Of a DNA stretch of 22,775 nucleotides, positions 16,322 to 22,775 are shown piece by piece (position 1 is the stretch's first letter; each line of letters starts with the position of its first letter). Origin of the DNA: JAVXTH01 sp036641395 (GTDB lineage Bacteria > Bacillota_I > Bacilli_A > Erysipelotrichales > Erysipelotrichaceae); the NCBI GenBank assembly GCA_036641395.1, contig JAVWEY010000027.1, positions 1-22,775 of the forward strand, in the 5' to 3' direction. Under the pieces are notes generated by a model that worked only from the letters and a program-made list of their open reading frames with translations, had not been told where the DNA came from and did not search any database. Both the position numbers and the translations under genes were made by a program.

Positions 16322-17113
16322 TTACATCCATCCAAGGAATGAGAAACCAATAGATATAGCAATGATTCCAATAATCATAGCGATAACGTTAACATTTTTC
16401 TTTTTGAATAAATAGTAAATTAGGAATACGAAGCCAAGTGGTAATACATTAGGCATGATACCATTAAATACGTTCTGTACATTTACTCCACCTGCTACGG
16501 TTAATTTTTCTGCAAATCCAAATGCTACATAAGATGGAATTAATCCACCAACTACCATAACACCAAGAATTCCAGCTGCCTTTGTGATTGCATTGGCATT
16601 TTCAGAGATTTTAGATACGGCTTTAACACCTAAAGTGTAACCTAAACGGCCGAACCAAATACGAGAAATAGCTCCGATAAACCAAATTCCAATGTATAGA
16701 AGTGGTCCTAAAACAGATCCTTCTTTTGCAAGTGAACAACAAATAGCTGCGGAAATAGGTAATAATGTGAACCAGAAGATTGCATCTCCAAGTCCTGCTA
16801 AAGGTCCGAATAAACCAGTTTTAATACCTTTGATTAATTCACGATCTTCACCATTTTCTTCCATGGCAACTACAAGTCCCATAAGGAATGTAGCCATATG
16901 TGGTTCTGTATTGATGAAATCCATGTTATTTAACATAGCTGCTGCAATTTCTTCTTTTTGATCACCATAAATACGTTTGAAAGTTGGCATCATTGAAAGT
17001 GTGAAACCTGCGGCTTGCATACGTTCAAAACTAAAGCATGATTGTTCAATTACTGAGTAAAGACTCATTTTATTAATATCTTGTTTTGTAAGTTTATTTC
17101 TAGATACCGTCAT
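16322..17113 (-). CDS. PTS mannose-family transporter subunit EIID
   Basis: A 263-residue membrane subunit of a mannose/fructose/sorbose-type PTS. Typical stretches are SCFSFERMQAAGF, the ATFLMGLVVAMEE region and TGLFGPLAGLGDAIFW, with transmembrane helices towards the C-terminus. With EIIC it forms the substrate channel. The open frame begins at 17131, but that ATG is part of the sequence giving AAGGAGG (17128-17122), which fits the ATG at 17113 with 8-nt spacing. It overlaps the EIIC gene by 14 bp, so translation is coupled. The substrate is inferred from the deglycase genes downstream. Confidence 0.92.
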   Translation of the reverse strand: MTVSRNKLTKQDINKMSLYSVIEQSCFSFERMQAAGFTLSMMPTFKRIYGDQKEEIAAAMLNNMDFINTEPHMATFLMGLVVAMEENGEDRELIKGIKTGLFGPLAGLGDAIFWFTLLPISAAICCSLAKEGSVLGPLLYIGIWFIGAISRIWFGRLGYTLGVKAVSKISENANAITKAAGILGVMVVGGLIPSYVAFGFAEKLTVAGGVNVQNVFNGIMPNVLPLGFVFLIYYLFKKKNVNVIAMIIGIIAISIGFSFLGWM

Positions 17114-17894
17114 CGTCTGATCCTCCTTCATCTATTGCAGGAGATGCTTTTGCCATTCTTTGATCATACATGTAATCAATATAAGCAATTGCAACGCCAG
17201 CAACTGCGATTGGAAGTACATTTCCAACGTTTGTGAATGTTGCGATTAAGAAACCAATAAATAAATATGGAGCATTTTCTTTTTTCAACATTACCATTAA
17301 TAATAAACCAAGTCCGACTGCAGGTAACATACCTCCGGCGATCTTGAATCCATTAATTAATTTTTCAGGGAATGCATTAACGAAGTTTGCGATTGGCTCT
17401 TGTAAACCATAAGCTGCTAAGAATACTAATAATGCAGTACATCCTGCTTTAATAACGATTGCTAAATAAACTGTGTTTTTGAATTTATTAAATTTGAATT
17501 CAGCAGCTGCTTTTTCCAAAGGTTTCATGAATCCAGCATATACTGTGTTAAAGAAAATACCCATCCATTGTGCCAATAAAGCAAATGGTAAAGATAATCC
17601 TAAAGCTGTTTCTGCGCTCTTACCTGTTGTATAGGCGATAACTACGGTCATCATACCAGCCATTAGTGGATCTGGTGGAACGGTACCACCTACTGTTAGA
17701 AGACCTAGATATGATAATTCGGATACAGCTCCAGCTGCGATTCCAAGTTTCATATCCCCCAAGACAATACCCGCAAAGAATGCAACAACCATTGGGCGGA
17801 ACCAGTAGAATGCTTCCCAGCACTGGTCAACTCCACAAATGAATGCTACAACTGCAAGTAGAATACCTTGGATTAATGTAATCTCTAATCCCAT
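17100..17894 (-). CDS. PTS mannose-family transporter subunit EIIC
   Basis: A 264-residue integral membrane protein with about seven or eight hydrophobic segments, the sugar-translocating channel of a mannose-family PTS. The stretches FRPMVVAFFAGIVLGD, GAVSELSYLG and VGGTVPPDP are characteristic. The acidic tail DEGGSDDDGI overlaps the EIID start. A strong AGGAGG lies about 9 nt upstream of the ATG. It is preceded by a 95-bp gap from the EIIB gene that contains a short hairpin. Confidence 0.93.
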   Translation of the reverse strand: MGLEITLIQGILLAVVAFICGVDQCWEAFYWFRPMVVAFFAGIVLGDMKLGIAAGAVSELSYLGLLTVGGTVPPDPLMAGMMTVVIAYTTGKSAETALGLSLPFALLAQWMGIFFNTVYAGFMKPLEKAAAEFKFNKFKNTVYLAIVIKAGCTALLVFLAAYGLQEPIANFVNAFPEKLINGFKIAGGMLPAVGLGLLLMVMLKKENAPYLFIGFLIATFTNVGNVLPIAVAGVAIAYIDYMYDQRMAKASPAIDEGGSDDDGI

Positions 17895-17918
17895 AAAAAT
17901 ATTCCTCCTCTTTCTAGT

Positions 17919-17934
17919 GGATCGATTACGATCC
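17919..17934 (-). other. Short hairpin between EIIB and EIIC
   Basis: GGATCG-ATTA-CGATCC forms a perfect 6-bp stem with a tetraloop about 9 bp upstream of the EIIC ribosome site. No T-run follows, so it is not a terminator; it may mark RNA processing or affect EIIC translation. Confidence 0.45.
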
Positions 17935-17989
17935 TTTATTGTTTAAAGCATAAATATATCCCTAACCATATTTATACTTAGAAACCAAA

Positions 17990-18463
17990 TTAAACGTTAT
18001 ATCTCTTATCACCAGGTGCAATTTGAATGTAAATCTTAGTACCCATTTTTTTAATTGCTTCAAAATCAGCTAAGTCTTCATCATCTACATAAACATGACT
18101 TTCTAAATGAACATGTTTATCACCACTGAAATGCATGTTACCAACATTTAGTTCTTTAATTGGTACACCACCTTCAATTAAGATACGTGCACTCTTAGGA
18201 GTACGCACTACTAAGAATATTTTTTGCTTCGCACTCGCTTTATGAATAATTTCAATCGTTTTTTCTAAAGTAAAGAATCGAATTCCACAATGACCTGAAT
18301 CAGCAGTCATTTTCATTAATGATTGTTGTACTGCATCTTTTGAAGCAACATCATCTGCCACAACAATTAAATTTGGCCCACATTGACCTACCCATGCGTT
18401 TCCTACTTGTCCATGAACTAGACGATTATCAATTCTCGTCAAAACAATATTTGGTTCTCCCAT
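17990..18463 (-). CDS. PTS mannose-family phosphotransfer subunit EIIB
   Basis: A 157-residue cytoplasmic subunit that passes phosphate from EIIA to the incoming substrate. The phosphorylated histidine is H17 in RIDNRLVHGQVG, and the rest (VVADDVASKDAVQQSLMKM, LNVGNMHFSGDKH) is typical of the family. Of two in-frame ATGs, the one at 18463 is 8 nt from AGGAG whereas the one at 18469 is only 2 nt away, so 18463 is chosen. First gene of the operon, behind a strong promoter. No EIIA gene accompanies it, so EIIA must come from elsewhere in the genome. Confidence 0.93.
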   Translation of the reverse strand: MGEPNIVLTRIDNRLVHGQVGNAWVGQCGPNLIVVADDVASKDAVQQSLMKMTADSGHCGIRFFTLEKTIEIIHKASAKQKIFLVVRTPKSARILIEGGVPIKELNVGNMHFSGDKHVHLESHVYVDDEDLADFEAIKKMGTKIYIQIAPGDKRYNV

Positions 18464-18485
18464 ATCCATCGCTCCTCACGCTTTA

Positions 18486-18498
18486 TGTAAGCGTTTCA
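18486..18498 (-). promoter_or_regulatory. CRE-like element near the PTS operon start
   Basis: TGTAAGCGTTTCA resembles a catabolite-responsive element but is one base shorter than the usual 14-bp core. It lies some 7-19 bases downstream of the predicted start site, where CcpA would block transcription. CGCTT/AAGCG arms (18479-18493) also give a hairpin just before the ribosome site, an alternative reading. Confidence 0.35.
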
Positions 18499-18511
18499 TT
18501 AATATACTCTT

Positions 18512-18539
18512 ATTATATTTCAATTCACCCATTTGTCAA
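18512..18539 (-). promoter_or_regulatory. Near-consensus promoter of the PTS operon
   Basis: Minus-strand TTGACA (18539-18534), a 16-nt spacer and TATAAT (18517-18512) match the sigma-A consensus exactly. The transcript should start near 18505. Such a strong promoter implies control by a repressor or by catabolite repression. Confidence 0.85.
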
Positions 18540-18554
18540 TATGTAGTTACATAT
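18539..18554. promoter_or_regulatory. Candidate operator dyad upstream of the PTS promoter
   Basis: ATATGTA-GT-TACATAT is a perfect 7-bp-arm inverted repeat that touches the -35 box. The GTA..TAC core is the style of site bound by GntR/HutC proteins, so the nearby broken GntR regulator is a natural candidate. AT-richness weakens the claim. Confidence 0.4.
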
Positions 18555-18725
18555 TATTAACATTTCGTCCTAATAATGTATTGACAATGAAAATGGCTAT
18601 TATAACACTATTTATTAGTTTATAATATTTATTATTAATTATTTGAATTATAAAAGACTATTTGCAAATTAAAACTTTTCTTAATTTTTTTTATTCATAT
18701 ATTTTCTTTATTTATAATATAGTTA

Positions 18726-18734
18726 TGCTATAAT
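18726..18734 (+). promoter_or_regulatory. Extended -10 of the divergent SIS-domain gene
   Basis: TGC-TATAAT, identical in its core to the -10 of the GntR gene. The leader then carries two ATGACAA copies 8 bp apart (18744-18750, 18752-18758), before AGAGGAGG at 18758-18765. Confidence 0.5.
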
Positions 18735-18771
18735 AAATATATCATGACAATATGACAAGAGGAGGATTATT

Positions 18772-19887
18772 ATGTCAGAAACAGCAGAAAAGAAAATGAC
18801 GATGATGGATTATGTTTTAGAATCACCAGAATGTATGATTAAGAATGTAGATCGTTCAAAAGAATTAACAAAAACTTTGGTTGACGCTTTCACTTCAGGT
18901 AACTATAAAACAATTTGGATTATCGCATCTGGTTCATCTTGTAATGGTAGTAATTGTGCTCGTGCCTTTATGCGACACTATATGGGAGTAGAAATTAAGA
19001 TAGTAACTCCTTTTACATTTACTAACTATGAAAACAATTTAACAGATGAAGATTTCGCATTTGTAATTAGCCAAAGTGGTTATTCAACTAATTCAATTGC
19101 CGCACTTGAAAAACTTAAAGAAATGGGTAAAAAAGCAATTGGTATTACAGGAAACTTAAACTCAGACTTTAAAGATTATGCAGATACTTTAATTGAATAT
19201 GGTGTTGGAATTGAAACTGTTGGTTATGTTACAAAAGGTGTAACAACACTTGCAGAATTCTTAATGCTATTCGCATTAGAAGCAGCTCTTGTGAAAAAGA
19301 AACTAAGCGAGAGTGAAGTTAACGCTTTAAAAGCAGAAATAAAGAAATGTGGCGATGCTCATAAAGTTGTCATCGAAGAAACACTTGCTTTCTATCAAAC
19401 AAACTATAAAGCACTAACTTCAATGACATCTGCTTATGTTTGTGGATTTGGGGCAAGTTATGGAACAGCTATGGAAGGTGCATTAAAAATTGGTGAAACT
19501 ATTCAAATTCCAAGTGTTGCTTATGAAGCAGAAGAATTCATCCACGGACCTAATTTACAGTTGACACCAAACTATACATTATTCTTTATTGATGGTGATG
19601 ATCAATGTAGTAAACGAATGATTGAAATATATCATGCCGTTCGTCAAATTAGCGATAAAGCATTTATTATCACAAACGATAAATCCGTTGATGATGCTCA
19701 TGCAATTCGTATGCCATTCGCAACAAACTCATTAATTGCTCCCTTATATTGTTTACCATTCTTCCAAATCATTGCAGATAAAGTAACAACTGATTTGCAT
19801 TTATGGGAAAAGCATCCTCTATATGGCGCATTTAAAGCAAACGTTGCTTGTAAAACTGAAAACTATATAAACACTGATCCAGAATAA
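18772..19887 (+). CDS. Double-SIS deglycase, glucoselysine-6-phosphate deglycase-like
   Basis: A 371-residue cytoplasmic protein related to the isomerase half of GlmS. Phosphate-binding motifs are ASGSSCNG (52-59) and ISQSGYSTNS (99-108) in the first SIS domain; the second has CGFGASYGTAMEGALKIGET and YEAEEFIHGPN (251-261). It lacks the GlmS glutaminase domain. Beside a mannose-type PTS and a FrlB-like protein it best fits GfrE, which cleaves glucoselysine 6-phosphate; in the known gfr loci one protein of each kind occurs. It is transcribed away from the PTS operon from its own promoter and ends at a terminator. An amino-sugar isomerase/deaminase role is the main alternative. Confidence 0.78.
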   Translation: MSETAEKKMTMMDYVLESPECMIKNVDRSKELTKTLVDAFTSGNYKTIWIIASGSSCNGSNCARAFMRHYMGVEIKIVTPFTFTNYENNLTDEDFAFVISQSGYSTNSIAALEKLKEMGKKAIGITGNLNSDFKDYADTLIEYGVGIETVGYVTKGVTTLAEFLMLFALEAALVKKKLSESEVNALKAEIKKCGDAHKVVIEETLAFYQTNYKALTSMTSAYVCGFGASYGTAMEGALKIGETIQIPSVAYEAEEFIHGPNLQLTPNYTLFFIDGDDQCSKRMIEIYHAVRQISDKAFIITNDKSVDDAHAIRMPFATNSLIAPLYCLPFFQIIADKVTTDLHLWEKHPLYGAFKANVACKTENYINTDPE

Positions 19888-19893
19888 GCACAT

Positions 19894-19919
19894 AAAAAAC
19901 AATCGCAAGATTGTTTTTT
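19894..19919. terminator. Terminator after the SIS-domain gene
   Basis: AAAAAACAATC and GATTGTTTTTT form an 11-bp stem around a GCAA tetraloop with T8 on the plus strand. The flanking A-run gives a T-run on the minus strand as well, so it can also stop transcripts from the convergent EamA gene. Confidence 0.92.
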
Positions 19920-19984
19920 TTAACTCTATATTACAATTACCTTAGATTCGTAATATCTTTAAATATAACTATTTAAACAGATAA

Positions 19985-20833
19985 TTATAGATTCATTTTT
20001 GCTTTTTTAATTTCCCGTTGACCTAAGACAATATTAAGAACAACCGCACCTAGTAATAAACTACCGCCAAATAAGGCATACGTTCCAGGCTTTTCACCAT
20101 AAGCTAATAATACCCATAAGGGGCTCATAATTGTTTCTAATAATCCAATTAAATTTGCTGATATACTATCTGTATTTCGAATTCCAATCGCAAAGGTGAT
20201 TCCTGAAAGACCCATTTGAATCAAGCCAATTAGTAAAATCGCAATCCACGCCTTTGAAGATACCGGCGGAATCGAAACAAAAAAAGGTAATGCTAATAAG
20301 ATTTGAAACATATAAGATATCATCGTTGAATCAAGTGGATTTGCCTTTGGTAAGGTATTAAGAAAAAATACTGCACCAAAAAACACACCAGAAAGAATTG
20401 CTAATAAATTTCCCAGCATTGCGCCTTGATCTAACTTTCCAAAAAAGAATAAAACAAGACCAGATAGTGCCATCATAATAACTAGAAACTGTTTCACTGT
20501 CGGTTTTGTACGATAATACAAACATCCATATAATAAACAAAAAAGGGGTGAAACATATTGCAAGACAATCGCATTTGCTGCGGTTGTCATCTGATTCGCG
20601 TAAACGAAAGTCAAATTTGTCATACAAGAACAAAAAGCCGTAAATACCACAAACTTAGTGAATTTAACTTTAAAGCTTCTTCGATATATGCTGACCATTA
20701 CATAGGCAATCAAACATGTAACACCGGCAATTAGTGTCCCATTCCAACTCACTAAACGAATTAACAAACCTGCCAAACTCCAACAAAAAGCTGTAAGTAA
20801 GATGAATAGATTCCCCTTAAGACGTTTATTCAT
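19985..20833 (-). CDS. EamA/DMT-family transporter
   Basis: A 282-residue membrane protein with about ten predicted helices in two EamA repeats. N-terminal FILLTAFCWSLAGLLIRLV and the segment TAANAIVLQYVSPLFCLLYG are typical of the first repeat; NLIGLLETIMSPLWVLLAYGEKPG is the signature of the second. Members export amino acids, sugars or metabolites, and the substrate is not predictable. It starts only 5 nt after the HAD gene and has no good ribosome site, so it is probably translated by coupling from it. Downstream it converges on the terminator at 19894. Confidence 0.88.
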   Translation of the reverse strand: MNKRLKGNLFILLTAFCWSLAGLLIRLVSWNGTLIAGVTCLIAYVMVSIYRRSFKVKFTKFVVFTAFCSCMTNLTFVYANQMTTAANAIVLQYVSPLFCLLYGCLYYRTKPTVKQFLVIMMALSGLVLFFFGKLDQGAMLGNLLAILSGVFFGAVFFLNTLPKANPLDSTMISYMFQILLALPFFVSIPPVSSKAWIAILLIGLIQMGLSGITFAIGIRNTDSISANLIGLLETIMSPLWVLLAYGEKPGTYALFGGSLLLGAVVLNIVLGQREIKKAKMNL

Positions 20834-20838
20834 GTTAC

Positions 20839-21498
20839 TTATTTATCCACAAAATCTGATAAAATATTCTTTAGTTCATTAAAATCATCAAATAAAACAT
20901 CGGCTATACTCTGGTTATAACCAAAACGATCGTCACGTTTTCCAACAACATAATACCCTGCATTATGTGCGGATGTTAAACCATATGTACTATCTTCAAT
21001 TGCGATACACTCACTAGGTAATAAACCTAAATGATCTGCCATCGTTAAATAAATTTCTGGATTAGGTTTTGATTCATGAAACATTTCCCCACTCATGATT
21101 GCTTCAAAATATTCACGCAAATGACAAGTATCTAACATTTCTTCAATATAACACAACTGTGATGAAGAAGCTAAGGCAATACGAAATCCTTGTGCTTTTA
21201 TATATGGTAAAATATCACGAACACCATCAAATAGGATTTTATTTAAGTCTACTTTTTCATTCTTATAATATTCTGTATAACCATCATCGAAATCTTCAAT
21301 AGTTAAGTTAGTTCCGATAAATAAATCATTCATAAAGGCGTCATAGTGATTCTTTGAACCTCCTGCTAATTTATTTAATTTATTACGATCAACATCAATC
21401 CCTAAATGGTTTAAATATTCTTTTGTCCTATTTTGGTAATGTTGTTCACTATCAATCAATACCCCATCCATATCAAATACAATTGCTTTTATCATCAT
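20839..21498 (-). CDS. HAD-family phosphatase (beta-phosphoglucomutase-like)
   Basis: A 219-residue cytoplasmic HAD hydrolase of subfamily IA. Motif I is VFDMDGVLIDSE with nucleophile D9 and acid/base D11, a helical cap follows, then motif II ALASSS, motif III lysine in ESKPNPEIY and motif IV IAIEDSTYGL. These enzymes dephosphorylate sugar phosphates or act as phosphoglucomutases. The sequence alone does not choose a substrate. Two adjacent ATGs (21498, 21495) are possible; AGAGGA suits either. It heads a two-gene unit with the EamA transporter and is divergent from the Rpe/AlsE-type epimerase. Confidence 0.9.
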   Translation of the reverse strand: MMIKAIVFDMDGVLIDSEQHYQNRTKEYLNHLGIDVDRNKLNKLAGGSKNHYDAFMNDLFIGTNLTIEDFDDGYTEYYKNEKVDLNKILFDGVRDILPYIKAQGFRIALASSSQLCYIEEMLDTCHLREYFEAIMSGEMFHESKPNPEIYLTMADHLGLLPSECIAIEDSTYGLTSAHNAGYYVVGKRDDRFGYNQSIADVLFDDFNELKNILSDFVDK

Positions 21499-21577
21499 TT
21501 CATCCTCTCTTCCTCAAATATCATGACAATAGTATATAACAATAAATTACATTTTACCATCGTTTTAAAATATGTTA

Positions 21578-21586
21578 TGATATAAT
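21578..21586 (+). promoter_or_regulatory. Extended -10 of the epimerase gene
   Basis: TGA-TATAAT, followed by AATGACA (21584-21590), the same half-site as the deoC operator, and AAGGAGG (21598-21604) 6 nt before the ATG. No clear -35. Confidence 0.55.
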
Positions 21587-21610
21587 GACAATGTAATAAG
21601 GAGGCAAACT

Positions 21611-22273
21611 ATGAAATCAAAAATATCACCTTCCATCATGTGTGGAGATTGGCTCGATTTTAAGAGTACAATTAAAGATTTTGAAGATTATGCTGTTGAC
21701 GCCATTCATATCGATATCATGGATGGAGAATTTGTACCGAATTTTACTTTAGGTCCAGACTTTATTAATAAAGTTCATCAAAAAACAAACTTACCTCTTG
21801 ATATTCACTTAATGGTTGTTCGCCCTGAAATTAAAGCAAATTATTTTCAATTAAACAAAAATGATATTTTAAGTTTCCATATTGAAATGAGTCCAAATCC
21901 AATTTCTCTAATTAATCAAATCAAAGAAAAAGGTTGTAAAGTTGGCATTGTAATATCACCAGATAGTGATATTACATCCTTATATCCTTACCTCACAATG
22001 ATTGATATGGTAACTATAATGACAGTTTATCCAGGCTTTGCAGGCCAACCACTTGTTCCTTTTACGCTCGATAAGATAAAAGACTTACGTAAATATTGTA
22101 TTCAAAATGAAATTAACCTAGATATTGAAGTAGATGGTAATGTAAGTTTTGAAAATGCTCGCATTATGAAAGAAAAGGGAGCCAATGTTTTTGTTGCTGG
22201 TAGTTCATCCCTCTTTGATTCACATCATTCATTTAAAGAAAACATAGAATTGTTCAGAAAAATAATCGACTAA
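21611..22273 (+). CDS. Ribulose-phosphate 3-epimerase family protein (Rpe/AlsE-like)
   Basis: A 220-residue TIM-barrel metal-dependent epimerase that inverts C3 of a ketose phosphate. Visible residues are HIDIMDGEFVPN (H33, catalytic D35), DIHLMV (H66, M68), the phosphate loop PGFAGQ and DIEVDGNV (D175), with FVAGSSSLF binding phosphate at the end. The start ISPSIMCGD and the MTV.PGFAGQP segment look closer to D-allulose-6-phosphate epimerase (AlsE) than to housekeeping Rpe, whose loop is usually PGFGGQ. With the HAD phosphatase opposite and the sugar-amine locus nearby, an accessory sugar role seems likelier than the pentose pathway, but both remain open. Confidence 0.85.
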   Translation: MKSKISPSIMCGDWLDFKSTIKDFEDYAVDAIHIDIMDGEFVPNFTLGPDFINKVHQKTNLPLDIHLMVVRPEIKANYFQLNKNDILSFHIEMSPNPISLINQIKEKGCKVGIVISPDSDITSLYPYLTMIDMVTIMTVYPGFAGQPLVPFTLDKIKDLRKYCIQNEINLDIEVDGNVSFENARIMKEKGANVFVAGSSSLFDSHHSFKENIELFRKIID

Positions 22274-22274
22274 A

Positions 22275-22296
22275 AAAGATTCCCAAGGGAATCTTT
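22275..22296 (+). terminator. Hairpin terminator after the epimerase gene
   Basis: AAAGATTCCC (22275-22284) pairs with GGGAATCTTT (22287-22296). The T-run is cut short at three T, because the sequence changes right after it, at the presumed left end of the insertion element. Confidence 0.65.
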
Positions 22297-22371
22297 CAGA
22301 CTGTTGACAAAGTAGAAATACAAAATCGACAGTTTTTTCTTTAACTGGAGTGTAAGATATGATAAAATAAT

Positions 22372-22429
22372 AAAGCAAGAAGATGACTTCTACCTAGTTC
22401 GCAAAACTTTGAGGCTCTTCTTGCTTTTT
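22372..22429 (+). terminator. Terminator hairpin in the insertion-sequence leader
   Basis: AAAGCAAGAAG (22372-22382) pairs with CTTCTTGCTTT (22417-22427) around a 34-nt loop that can fold further (AGTT/AACT), and ends in TTTTT. It lies upstream of the transposase promoter and so would stop transcripts entering from the epimerase side. Confidence 0.7.
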
Positions 22430-22452
22430 ATATGCAACAATACACTCAAAAA

Positions 22453-22461
22453 TGGTATAAT
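22453..22461 (+). promoter_or_regulatory. Extended -10 of the transposase gene
   Basis: TGG-TATAAT with an expected start near 22468, downstream of the leader hairpin. AGGAGT (22475-22480) is 7 nt from the ATG. Confidence 0.6.
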
Positions 22462-22487
22462 TAAGGTGCGAGCTAGGAGTGATAAAC

Positions 22488-22775
22488 ATGGCTATGACAA
22501 GAAGAAATAATCGCAAGAAAGATGGATTTATCTTATACACATTAAATGATATAGTACCGCATGATCACATGGTAAGAAAACTAGAAGAAGCAATCGATTG
22601 GAATTACATTTATCCATTGGTTGAGAATCTTTATAGTGATTTTGGAAGACCAAGTATAGATCCTGTGGTACTTTTTAAAATGCTTTTTATTAATATAACG
22701 TTTGGTATTAACTCCATGAGAAGAACGTGCGAAGAGATAAAAGTAAATATAGCATATCGTTGGTTTTTAGGGTTA
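22488..22775 (+). CDS. IS1182-family transposase, N-terminal part
   Basis: The first 96 codons are present and the frame is open at the window end. LNDIVPHDHMVRKLEEAIDW, the YSDFGRPSIDPVVLFKMLFI segment and YRWFLGL are the conserved N-terminal (DUF772) region of IS1182/IS5-like DDE transposases. The catalytic residues would lie further on and are not visible, so whether the element is intact cannot be judged. Start supported by AGGAGT at 7 nt. Confidence 0.88.
   Translation, partial: MAMTRRNNRKKDGFILYTLNDIVPHDHMVRKLEEAIDWNYIYPLVENLYSDFGRPSIDPVVLFKMLFINITFGINSMRRTCEEIKVNIAYRWFLGL

Larger units (their letters stand above)
18464..18771. other. 308-bp divergent intergenic region of the sugar-amine locus
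   Basis: The left part holds the EIIB ribosome site, CRE-like element, promoter and dyad listed separately; the right end holds the promoter and AGAGGAGG of the divergent SIS gene. Between about 18555 and 18720 the DNA is extremely AT-rich. It has a TTGACA at 18581-18586 but no -10 at a good distance, and no coding frame or stable RNA fold that I can support. ATGACAA is repeated at 18744 and 18752. Confidence 0.6.
22298..22775 (+). mobile_element. Left part of an IS1182-type insertion sequence (cut by window end)
   Basis: The transposase reading frame and its leader run to the window edge. The left boundary is inferred to lie just after the epimerase hairpin, near the start of GACTGTTGACAAAG; the right end and target duplication are outside the window, so the exact terminal repeat cannot be confirmed. 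Confidence 0.6.

Noticed and set aside
16692..16961. Plus-strand 89-codon frame opposite EIID
   Set aside because: It is an antisense shadow of a well-conserved PTS subunit with no start signals.
18581..18606. Plus-strand promoter from TTGACA at 18581
   Set aside because: The nearest TATAAC is only 14 nt away and no better -10 is found at 16-18 nt.
1..22775. CRISPR arrays, tRNA or rRNA genes, prophage genes
   Set aside because: I saw no regularly spaced repeats, no tRNA-like folds and no phage structural genes.

Overview
The window is a low-GC, AT-rich stretch of bacterial chromosome. Its strong AGGAGG-type ribosome sites, many TGn-TATAAT extended -10 promoters, mannose-family PTS, GHKL/LytTR signalling genes and gut-type carbohydrate genes suggest a Firmicute, probably a gut commensal of the Erysipelotrichia type. 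The phylum is fairly secure. The class is a guess from gene style, since no marker gene is present.

Layout. 79-2768: a cation:proton antiporter, a MerR regulator running towards it, and a GNAT acetyltransferase divergent from MerR. The merR/GNAT intergenic region has a classic MerR promoter: a 19-nt spacer with a dyad centred in it. 2876-4441: a cytoplasmic GH13 amylase-family enzyme carrying a C-terminal DUF1653 domain. 4447-10704 (minus strand): a secreted multidomain GH73 cell-wall glucosaminidase, then two paralogous AgrC-like GHKL sensor kinases flanking one LytTR response regulator. 10822-13388 (minus): deoC with its own promoter and operator, then a marR-MATE drug-efflux pair under a perfect 30-bp palindrome.

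13483-19887 is the most coherent system: a sugar-amine (Amadori product) utilisation locus. The minus-strand operon runs EIIB, EIIC, EIID (mannose-family PTS), a FrlB-like deglycase and a FrlD-like kinase. It is followed by a separately promoted GntR/UTRA regulator broken by a one-base frameshift. A second double-SIS protein, resembling glucoselysine-6-phosphate deglycase, is transcribed divergently. The likely chemistry is uptake with phosphorylation, or kinase phosphorylation inside the cell, of fructoselysine/glucoselysine-type compounds, then cleavage to a hexose 6-phosphate and an amine. No EIIA gene is present, and it is unusual to find a PTS and a FrlD kinase together.

19985-22273: a HAD phosphatase/EamA transporter pair and a divergent Rpe/AlsE-type epimerase. 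From about 22298 to the window end is the left part of an insertion sequence with an IS1182-type transposase. Its leader carries a terminator hairpin just upstream of the transposase promoter, and its predicted end abuts the epimerase terminator.

Many starts are revised from the longest reading frame on ribosome-site evidence (MerR, FrlB, EIID, EIIB). The response regulator uses a TTG start. Nearly all other long frames on the opposite strands overlap conserved genes and are treated as shadows. I saw no tRNA, rRNA or CRISPR array.
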